Shown: piece after piece, positions 1 to 5,482 of the stretch
How positions within the stretch are numbered: position 1 is the first letter of the stretch
Layout of the letters: each line of letters starts with the position of its first letter
Assembly: GCA_017425765.1 (NCBI GenBank)
Contig: JAFOXE010000015.1
Coordinates: forward strand, 1-5,482
Reading direction: 5' to 3'
DNA: 5,482 bases
Origin: Paraprevotella sp.
Lineage (GTDB): Bacteria > Bacteroidota > Bacteroidia > Bacteroidales > Bacteroidaceae
Notes under the pieces: model-generated
Told to the model about the DNA's origin: nothing
The model's input: only the letters and a program-made list of their open reading frames with translations
Database searches by the model: none
Position numbers and translations under genes: made by a program

Positions 1-225
1 AACATCTGGGCAGGTGTTCCCGCAGTACTTGCCGAAGCGGCTGACACTGTAGCTGTGGCAAAAGATGGCGAGAAGGCAATGGCAAAGACCGAGAAAGCAG
101 AGAAGAAAACCACGGCACGCACACGTCGCACTTCCTCGGAGAAGTCGAAAAGCGGTAGCAAGACAAAGGTAAAGAGTGGTGGGGCTTCGGCACCACGCGT
201 ATCTGTTCGTCGTCAACGTCGATAG
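1..225 (+). CDS. 3' end of an unidentified protein with a basic low-complexity tail (5' truncated)
   Basis: An open frame enters at base 1 and runs for 74 codons to a TAG stop at 223-225, so only the C-terminus is visible. The first 20 residues or so (NIWAGVPAVLAEAADTVAVA) resemble the end of a folded domain. The remaining 54 residues are Lys/Arg/Ser/Thr/Ala-rich, with 11 Lys and 8 Arg against 5 acidic residues, and the protein ends in VRRQRR. Such a tail is probably disordered and could bind nucleic acid or another polyanion. That is inference from composition; many unrelated Bacteroidota proteins carry similar tails. I do not recognise the family and assign no function. No convincing terminator follows the stop. 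That this is real coding sequence is supported by the open frame, the sense-strand composition and the promoter-bearing gap immediately after it. Confidence 0.7.
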   Translation, partial: NIWAGVPAVLAEAADTVAVAKDGEKAMAKTEKAEKKTTARTRRTSSEKSKSGSKTKVKSGGASAPRVSVRRQRR

Positions 226-276
226 AAGATTGTAGCAAAAAAATGCTAAAAAGGTGGTATGGTATTCAAAAAATAC

Positions 277-284
277 TAACTTTG
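277..284 (+). promoter_or_regulatory. Putative Bacteroidota -7 promoter element for the outer-membrane protein gene
   Basis: TAACTTTG matches the Bacteroidota sigma-ABfr -7 consensus TAnnTTTG exactly. It lies 35 bases before the ATG at 320, which would give an A-rich leader of roughly 25-30 nt. No TTG or TTTG is seen at the expected -33 distance (about 250-262 reads AAAGGTGGTATGG), so the promoter would depend mostly on the -7 box or on an activator. The leader has no Shine-Dalgarno motif, only A-rich sequence (ACATAAAAACAGAAAAAT), which is normal for this phylum. Confidence 0.6.
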
Positions 285-319
285 TCCTTGACAGACGAAC
301 AACATAAAAACAGAAAAAT

Positions 320-976
320 ATGAAAAAGATTCTAGTGAGCGCTCTTGTTGCTCTTATGGCAACCTTCGCCGTAGCTCCGGCACAAGCAGGTATTTTCAAG
401 TGGGGTATTGAAGGTGGTATCAATATGTCCAAGATGAAAATCTCAAAATCTGCTCTTGAGTCTAACAATCGTAGCGGATGGTTTGCCGGTGTAAAGGCAC
501 AAGTAACCATTCCTCTTTTGGGTTTGGGTATTGATGGTGCTGTGCTCTACTCACAAAAGTATATGGATGTAGAGAAGGCGATGATAGGTACTTCCCTTAC
601 CGGTCAACCTTATTTCTATATGGGAACCGAAAGTAGGTCTATGCCTTATTTCGACCTCCCTATAAACATTAAATATAATATTGGCTTTAGCAGTGTAATT
701 GGTGCTTATATTTCCACTGGTCCGCAATGGAGCTACTACATGGGTGGCAAAACCTTTACATTTGAAGATGGTACCATCGGTAGTTTTAAGGATACTAATT
801 TCAGCTGGAACATCGGTTTAGGTATCAATGCCATCAAGCACTTGCAGTTGGGGGTTACCTATAACATTCCTATAGGCAAGACCGGCGAGGTAAAGGAAAT
901 GAATGCATGGGACGTAACTAAAGCCTTGGATATGAAAAATAACACTTGGCAGGTACGTTTGGCTTATATGTTCTAA
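320..976 (+). CDS. PorT-like outer-membrane beta-barrel protein
   Basis: A 218-residue exported protein. Residues 1-23 form a clear Sec signal peptide: MKK, a hydrophobic core (ILVSALVALMATFAV) and an AQA cleavage site before Gly24. The mature part alternates Gly, aromatic and hydrophobic residues in the way of amphipathic beta strands. It contains YFDLPINIKYNI at residues 110-121, which resembles the 'Y-x-(E/D)-(I/L)-P-x-x-x-K-Y-N' signature of the Bacteroidota outer-membrane beta-barrel (PorT-like) family. It ends in a strand, QVRLAYMF, whose C-terminal Phe is the usual recognition signal for the BAM assembly machinery. About 195 mature residues suits a small barrel of roughly 8 strands. 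The ATG at 320 is chosen because it begins the signal peptide and sits at a sensible distance from the -7 box at 277-284. The gene appears monocistronic, closed by the terminator at 1006-1035. The specific substrate or role is unknown; members of this family are mostly uncharacterised. Confidence 0.9.
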   Translation: MKKILVSALVALMATFAVAPAQAGIFKWGIEGGINMSKMKISKSALESNNRSGWFAGVKAQVTIPLLGLGIDGAVLYSQKYMDVEKAMIGTSLTGQPYFYMGTESRSMPYFDLPINIKYNIGFSSVIGAYISTGPQWSYYMGGKTFTFEDGTIGSFKDTNFSWNIGLGINAIKHLQLGVTYNIPIGKTGEVKEMNAWDVTKALDMKNNTWQVRLAYMF

Positions 977-1005
977 CGAGTTTCACAGCCTGTACATAAA
1001 GATAT

Positions 1006-1035
1006 AAACCGCTTGGCGAAACCAAGCGGTTTTTT
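1006..1035 (+). terminator. Intrinsic (rho-independent) terminator after the outer-membrane protein gene
   Basis: A perfect 11-bp stem pairs AAACCGCTTGG (1006-1016) with CCAAGCGGTTT (1022-1032) around a 5-nt CGAAA loop. A run of six T (1030-1035) begins within the right arm. It starts 29 bases after the TAA of the outer-membrane protein gene and fits a strong plus-strand terminator. Its T-run ends one base before the probable -33 element of the priA promoter. Confidence 0.93.
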
Positions 1036-1067
1036 GTTGCTCAAAAAGGTAGAAAGTTTTACTTTTG
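1036..1067 (+). promoter_or_regulatory. Putative Bacteroidota promoter for priA
   Basis: GTTG (1036-1039) as the -33 element, a 20-nt spacer and TACTTTTG (1060-1067) as the -7 element fit the Bacteroidota housekeeping promoter (TTG/TTTG, about 20 nt, TAnnTTTG). Transcription would be expected to start around 1072-1075. The -33 element directly follows the upstream terminator's T-run, so terminator and promoter are packed end to end. The -7 box covers the TTG at 1065-1067 that could otherwise be read as the first start codon of priA, which argues against that start. Confidence 0.65.
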
Positions 1068-1079
1068 TACGACAATAAG

Positions 1080-3575
1080 ATGCGCATTGTGATGGATTGT
1101 TTTGTAGATGTCATACTTCCTTTGCCACTTCCCGGTGTGTTTACCTATGCAGTGTGCGATGCCCGTATGCAGCAGGTGATACAACCAGGTGTGCGCATCA
1201 TTGTACCCTTTGGTTCAAAGAAAATTTACACCGCCATAGTACAAAATGTGCATTCCCAATGTCCTGAAGGCTATGCTGTGAAACAGGTGCTAGAACTTTT
1301 AGACGAGCAACCTGTGGTGCTGCCCTCGCAACTCAAATTGTGGCAGTGGGTGTCCGAGTATTATTTATGTGCTTTGGGCGAGGTATACAAGGCCGCAGTA
1401 CCCTCGGGGATGAAACCCGAAAGTGAGAGCATTGTGGTTCTCAACGAGGAGTTCGAGGCCGCTGTATCTTTGAAGGCTAACGAGCAGAAGATTCTTGACT
1501 TGTTGGCTCACCAATCCGAACAAACTCTTACACGTCTTCAACGCGACAGTGGAATCCGTAGTATCGTGACACCGGTAAAGAATCTAATGGAGATGGGTGC
1601 CCTAAGTCTAAAGGAAGAGGTTAAGGAGTCGTTTCATCCACGCACTATAGCTTGTGTGCGCATGGCTTCTGAGTATTTCAACGAGCGGCGGTTAAACGAA
1701 CTTTTCGTTGAGTTAAAGCGTAGTCCCAAGCAATCTAAGGTCCTTTTGGCCTATTTGGAACTTTCTAAGGTATCTTCTGCATTATCATTAAAAAACGAAC
1801 AACTTTTGGCAGATGTTTCCAAGGTGGAACTGATGCATAAAGCTGAGGTTGCTTCATCCATCGTATCCGCTTTGGTCAAGCGCGGTGTGTTTGAAATATA
1901 CGATAAGGAGGAGGGCCGAATTCAAAATCAAGCCCTTCCTGAATATCTTATTGGATTTCAACTCAGTCCTTTGCAACAGCAAGCCGTTGCACAAATCAAT
2001 CATGTCTTTTCCGAGAAGGATGTATGTGTGTTACACGGTGTTACCGCTAGTGGTAAGACCGAAGTCTATATTCAACTTATCAAAGACGCTTTGGCTCAGG
2101 GCAAACAGGTTCTTTATCTTTTGCCTGAGATTGTACTCACCGCTCAGCTAACCCATCGTTTGCAACGTGTGTTCGGAAGTCGATTAGGGGTGTACCATTC
2201 CAAGTTCTCTGATGCAGAACGTGTAGAAATATGGAAGAAACAGCTGTCCGACTCACCCTACGATATAATAATAGGTGTTCGTTCTTCTGTTTTCTTGCCT
2301 TTCCAAAGGCTAGGTCTTGTGTTAGTTGACGAGGAGCACGAAGCCAGCTTTAAGCAACAAGAACCAGCACCCCGCTATCATGCCCGCGATGTGGCTATAG
2401 TGCTAGCATCTATGTGTCGTGCCAAGGTGCTGTTAGGCACGGCTACTCCCTCGTTCGAAAGCTACTACAATGCCCGCAATGGAAAGTACGGGTTGGTGGA
2501 AATGCTTACACGTTATCAGAATGTCAGCCTGCCCGATATTAAGGTGGTAGATATAAAGGAACTGCATCGAAAGCGCCGAATGCGAGGTTCTTTTTCGCCC
2601 GAATTGTGCGCTGCTATGGAACAAGCTTTTGCTGCCCACGAACAAGTTATCTTGTTCCAAAACCGTCGAGGCTTTGCTCCTCAAACTGAGTGCCGTACCT
2701 GCGGATGGGTGCCACGATGCAAGAATTGTGATGTCAGCATGACCTATCATAAGGGATTGCACCGCCTTACCTGTCATTATTGTGGATTCACGTGTGTGGT
2801 GCCTACGCGCTGTCCAGCTTGCGAGGGTGACACCTTTATGCAACGTGGATTTGGTACGGAAAAGGTGGAGGACGAGGTAAAAACGCTTTATCCTGAAGTT
2901 CGTATTTCCCGTATGGACATGGATACCACCCGTTCCAAACAAAGCTATGAAAAAATTATTTCCGAGTTTCAACAAGGGCATACCGATGTTCTTGTTGGCA
3001 CTCAAATGGTTACGAAGGGGCTGGATTTCGATCGTGTCAGTGTGGTAGGAATTCTTAATGCCGATACTATGTTGACGCAGCCCGATTTTCGCAGTTTCGA
3101 GCGATCGTTTCAGATGATGTCGCAGGTTGCAGGTCGTTCAGGTCGTCGTCAACATCAAGGCACTGTTATATTGCAAACCAAAAACCCAGACTTACCCGTG
3201 GTAAGTTATGTGGCGACCAACGACTACAAGCAGCTCTACGAACAGCAATTGGAAGAACGACGTTTGTTCTATTTTCCTCCTTTCTGCCGCTTAATCAGTG
3301 TGGTAATGAAGCATCGCGACCAGGGTATACTTGATCAATTGGCCGCAGCTATGGCTGTACGAATGAAGCAGGTGTTTGGTGATAGAGTGTTAGGACCCGA
3401 TGCTCCTCCGGTGGGCCGTGTACAATTGTTATACATCCGTCAGTTGATGCTTAAGATTGAGCCGAATGCCTCCTTGAAGAAGGTGCGCCAACAACTTGTC
3501 ATGCTTCGACAAAGTATGCTTGCTGACGAGCGTTACCATGCGGCTCAAATCTTTTTTGATGTTGATCCCTACTAG
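1080..3575 (+). CDS. priA: Primosomal protein N' (replication-restart helicase PriA)
   Basis: PriA recognises stalled or collapsed forks and D-loops in the cytoplasm, unwinds DNA 3'-to-5' and helps load the replicative helicase (family knowledge). From the ATG at 1080 it is 831 residues. The 3'-DNA-binding domain opens with FVDVILPLPLPGVFTYAV (residues 8-25), followed by a winged-helix/linker region. The helicase core has Walker A GVTASGKT (320-327), Walker B DEEH (417-420), GTATPS (453-458), QNRRGFAP (527-534), GTQMVTKGLDF (640-650) and QVAGRSGR (682-689). Eight zinc-binding Cys at 538, 541, 547, 550, 565, 568, 578 and 581 have the family spacing, and a C-terminal domain follows. No key motif is missing. 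It is about 100 residues longer than the E. coli protein, nearly all before Walker A. Start: a TTG at 1065 lies inside the likely -7 box and is rejected. ATG 1080 gives the longest ATG-initiated form; ATG 1092, giving MDCFVDVILPLP, is equally plausible and fits PriA N-termini well. Neither has a Shine-Dalgarno. Confidence 0.97.
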   Translation: MRIVMDCFVDVILPLPLPGVFTYAVCDARMQQVIQPGVRIIVPFGSKKIYTAIVQNVHSQCPEGYAVKQVLELLDEQPVVLPSQLKLWQWVSEYYLCALGEVYKAAVPSGMKPESESIVVLNEEFEAAVSLKANEQKILDLLAHQSEQTLTRLQRDSGIRSIVTPVKNLMEMGALSLKEEVKESFHPRTIACVRMASEYFNERRLNELFVELKRSPKQSKVLLAYLELSKVSSALSLKNEQLLADVSKVELMHKAEVASSIVSALVKRGVFEIYDKEEGRIQNQALPEYLIGFQLSPLQQQAVAQINHVFSEKDVCVLHGVTASGKTEVYIQLIKDALAQGKQVLYLLPEIVLTAQLTHRLQRVFGSRLGVYHSKFSDAERVEIWKKQLSDSPYDIIIGVRSSVFLPFQRLGLVLVDEEHEASFKQQEPAPRYHARDVAIVLASMCRAKVLLGTATPSFESYYNARNGKYGLVEMLTRYQNVSLPDIKVVDIKELHRKRRMRGSFSPELCAAMEQAFAAHEQVILFQNRRGFAPQTECRTCGWVPRCKNCDVSMTYHKGLHRLTCHYCGFTCVVPTRCPACEGDTFMQRGFGTEKVEDEVKTLYPEVRISRMDMDTTRSKQSYEKIISEFQQGHTDVLVGTQMVTKGLDFDRVSVVGILNADTMLTQPDFRSFERSFQMMSQVAGRSGRRQHQGTVILQTKNPDLPVVSYVATNDYKQLYEQQLEERRLFYFPPFCRLISVVMKHRDQGILDQLAAAMAVRMKQVFGDRVLGPDAPPVGRVQLLYIRQLMLKIEPNASLKKVRQQLVMLRQSMLADERYHAAQIFFDVDPY

Positions 3576-3585
3576 TTTTTGTAGG

Positions 3586-5482
3586 TTATTCCTTCAGTTC
3601 GGGATAACTTACTCTTGTGTGGTAGATGGTTTTTAGTTTCTCTTTGAGTACCTCTTTGGCTGTATGAATATCCAAGAATGTGATGGGGCATTCTTGGAAG
3701 AATCCCTCCTGTACCTGACCGTTGATGATGCGGTCAACCAGTTCGTTGATGCTCTCCTCGGTGTATTCCGGCAAACTTCTTGAGGCTGCTTCTACCGAGT
3801 CGGTCATCATCAAAATAGCTTGTTCTATGGTCGACGGATTCGGTCCCGGATAGGTATAGGGCTCTGCATCTATCTCCTTGTCAGGGTTTGCATTCTTACT
3901 TGAGATGTAGAAATATTTTGCCATTCCACCGCCGTGGTGCGTAGTAATGAAATCCTTAATTATCTTAGGCAAATTGTACTTCTCTGCCAGCATGATGCCA
4001 TCCTTCACGTGGTTTATTACAATGCGTGCACTCCGTTCGTACGATAGTTTATTGTGTGGGTTATTACCGCTCTGATTCTCGGTAAAGAAAGCCGGATTCA
4101 TGGTCTTTCCTATGTCGTGATACAAAGCTCCCGTCCTTACCAATTGGCTTTTTGCCCCGATTCGGTTTGCCACTTCGGCAGCCAAGTTTGCCACCTGCAT
4201 AGAGTGTTGGAATGTGCCCGGTGCCACTTCCGACATGCGGCGTAGAATTTCGTTATTAATGTTCGATAGTTCTACCAAGGTTACGTTGCTCGTGAATCCG
4301 AAAATCTTTTCTATCAGGAACATAAGTGGATAGGCAAACAGTAGTAGCACACCGTTGATGAACATATACATATACGTCCCCCAATATAGGTTTTGCAGCG
4401 AATGACCGTGAATTAGCTCTATGCTCAGATAGCTCAACATAGTACTTAGTGTTACGATTAAGGCCGTTTTTAAGAGTTGTGAACGCTGCGATAATTCACG
4501 CAAACTATATATGGCCACAAGACCGCCCACTGTTTGTGTAGCGATGAATTCGAATGGATATTTAAGTGATATGGCACACGCCATTATAGTGATTACATGC
4601 GTAATAAAGGCTGTGCGTGAATCCATAAATACGCGGACAAATATAGGTAGGATGCCATACGGCAACAAGTACACATTGAGCAAATCATTGCGTACTAAAA
4701 AAGCTGTGAGCAGCGGAAAGATGGCGCTTAACGTAGTCAGTAGCAAGATACTTCTGGGATTCTCCAGGTAATCGCGACGAAATAGGTTGAAGTACAACAA
4801 TAGGCATATAATCAAGCTGCCCACATAAAGCACTTGTCCTAGAATCAGTACAAAGGTTTGTTTTGAACCGGTCTTAGTCTTGGCTATCTCTTTCTCATAC
4901 GAAAGTAAAATGTCGTATGTTTCTTCAGTAACGATTTCGCCTCGGTCTATAATTTTTTGGCCAGCTACTACCATGCCTTTTGCATACGAGAGCGAACCCT
5001 CCAATTCTTTCCGTGCTGCTTCCGATTTGGCTATGTCAAACGTCAAGTTTGGTGTAATGTATTTGTTTAGGTTACACTGTTTTAGCTTGAATGCGTTGAT
5101 GCGTGTGGTATCTGCGTGATTAATGATATATGAGTATGCACTTTTTTGCGAAAAGATTTGCTCGGTTTGTCGGCTGATCGATTCGTTGCCGGTATATATA
5201 CGAATATTGTGTACACTGTCGGTCGATAGGCGATTAAAACTCTCGTTGTTCACAATTCCTTGCTCGTACACGTGTTTCAACTGTTTTTCTATATAGTCCA
5301 CATAGTGGTTGGGCAATGTACCTTTGAACTGTGTTTGCACGTCGTCCTTAAAACGTTTTATCTGCTCGTCTTTCGTTTCCGTGTTCAGTTCGTAGTAGGG
5401 CTCGTACTGCTTGTATAGCTCGTTCAGTTCCTTCTCAATGGCTTTTTCGCTTTTGTAAATAGGGAAGTCAAAGGTGGCAATC
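3586..5482 (-). CDS. 7TM-HD family membrane phosphohydrolase, PgpH-like probable cyclic-di-AMP phosphodiesterase (5' end outside window)
   Basis: The frame is open from the TAA (3586-3588) to the right edge, so the N-terminus is missing; the GTG at 5340 is internal. Numbering the 631 visible residues from the edge: 1 to about 205 is the extracytoplasmic 7TMR-HDED region, opening IATFDFPIYKSEKA, typical of this family shortly after its first membrane helix. Seven hydrophobic segments follow at about 209-231, 245-261, 265-285, 288-306, 310-327, 337-355 and 369-392. A cytoplasmic HD domain covers about 400-610. All expected metal/catalytic residues are visible: H426, H455-D456 (in HDIGK), H491, H515-H516 and D561 (in TDSVEAASRSL). 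The family YPGPNP motif precedes the last Asp. PgpH proteins of Firmicutes cleave c-di-AMP to pApA; the intact HD set and same architecture suggest the same activity here, which is inference. Probably 50-80 residues, including one membrane helix, are missing. It converges on priA, 10 bp apart; its promoter lies outside the window. Confidence 0.93.
   Translation of the reverse strand, partial: IATFDFPIYKSEKAIEKELNELYKQYEPYYELNTETKDEQIKRFKDDVQTQFKGTLPNHYVDYIEKQLKHVYEQGIVNNESFNRLSTDSVHNIRIYTGNESISRQTEQIFSQKSAYSYIINHADTTRINAFKLKQCNLNKYITPNLTFDIAKSEAARKELEGSLSYAKGMVVAGQKIIDRGEIVTEETYDILLSYEKEIAKTKTGSKQTFVLILGQVLYVGSLIICLLLYFNLFRRDYLENPRSILLLTTLSAIFPLLTAFLVRNDLLNVYLLPYGILPIFVRVFMDSRTAFITHVITIMACAISLKYPFEFIATQTVGGLVAIYSLRELSQRSQLLKTALIVTLSTMLSYLSIELIHGHSLQNLYWGTYMYMFINGVLLLFAYPLMFLIEKIFGFTSNVTLVELSNINNEILRRMSEVAPGTFQHSMQVANLAAEVANRIGAKSQLVRTGALYHDIGKTMNPAFFTENQSGNNPHNKLSYERSARIVINHVKDGIMLAEKYNLPKIIKDFITTHHGGGMAKYFYISSKNANPDKEIDAEPYTYPGPNPSTIEQAILMMTDSVEAASRSLPEYTEESINELVDRIINGQVQEGFFQECPITFLDIHTAKEVLKEKLKTIYHTRVSYPELKE

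Noticed and set aside
233..248. TAGCA-(A)6-TGCTA inverted repeat after the first gene as a terminator
   Set aside because: The stem is only 5 bp and AT-rich, with no T-run following on the plus strand; it does not meet the pattern of an intrinsic terminator.
1849..2151. A 100-codon plus-strand open frame overlapping priA in another frame
   Set aside because: It overlaps the Walker A region of priA, has no leader of its own and encodes no recognisable protein; it is a shadow frame.
2433..3005. A 190-codon open frame on the minus strand inside priA
   Set aside because: It lies entirely antisense to the conserved helicase and zinc-binding part of priA, its product shows no recognisable domain, and its composition follows from the codon use of the opposite strand.
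3568..3585. CCTAC/GTAGG hairpin as a bidirectional terminator between the convergent genes
   Set aside because: A 5-bp stem with an 8-nt loop and no T-run on the outgoing side of either strand is too weak to call, so it is only noted in the findings.
3914..3985. Spacing between the HH pair and the last Asp of the HD domain as a possible unusual insertion
   Set aside because: The segment contains YFYISSK and YPGPNP, which resemble the standard sequence of 7TM-HD phosphodiesterases, so it is a family feature rather than an insertion.
4054..5119. Three short plus-strand open frames (63-86 codons) across the 7TM-HD gene
   Set aside because: All are antisense to conserved membrane or HD segments and show no family resemblance or promoter.
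5338..5340. GTG as a start codon for the minus-strand 7TM-HD gene
   Set aside because: The same frame stays open for 47 more codons to the window edge, and those codons encode the family-typical IATFDFPIYKSEKA stretch, so this GTG is an internal Val.

Overview
The window looks like ordinary chromosomal sequence from a member of Bacteroidota, most likely Bacteroidales (Prevotella- or Bacteroides-like). The evidence is two good matches to the Bacteroidota -7 promoter box TAnnTTTG, A-rich gene leaders with no Shine-Dalgarno sequence, a PorT-type small outer-membrane beta-barrel protein, and the long form of PriA. The genus assignment is inference.

Layout: (1) 1-225 (+) is the 3' end of a gene whose product ends in a strongly basic, low-complexity tail; it cannot be named from this fragment. 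(2) 226-319 is an intergenic stretch with a -7 box at 277-284. (3) 320-976 (+) encodes a secreted outer-membrane beta-barrel protein, followed by a strong intrinsic terminator at 1006-1035. (4) About 1080-3575 (+) encodes PriA, the replication-restart helicase; its probable promoter begins immediately after, and touches, the preceding terminator. (5) 3586-5482 (-) is a 7TM-HD membrane protein of the PgpH type, a probable cyclic-di-AMP phosphodiesterase. It converges on priA with 10 bp between the stop codons, and its 5' end lies beyond the right edge of the window.

The genes do not form a single functional system: an envelope protein, a DNA replication-restart helicase and a nucleotide-second-messenger hydrolase lie side by side, each apparently its own transcription unit. 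I found no RNA gene, mobile element, CRISPR array or clear undescribed system. The most useful points for a second look are the tightly packed terminator/promoter/start arrangement ahead of priA, which rules against the most upstream start codon, the near-abutting convergent ends without an evident terminator, the expanded N-terminal part of PriA, and the basic tail of the first gene.
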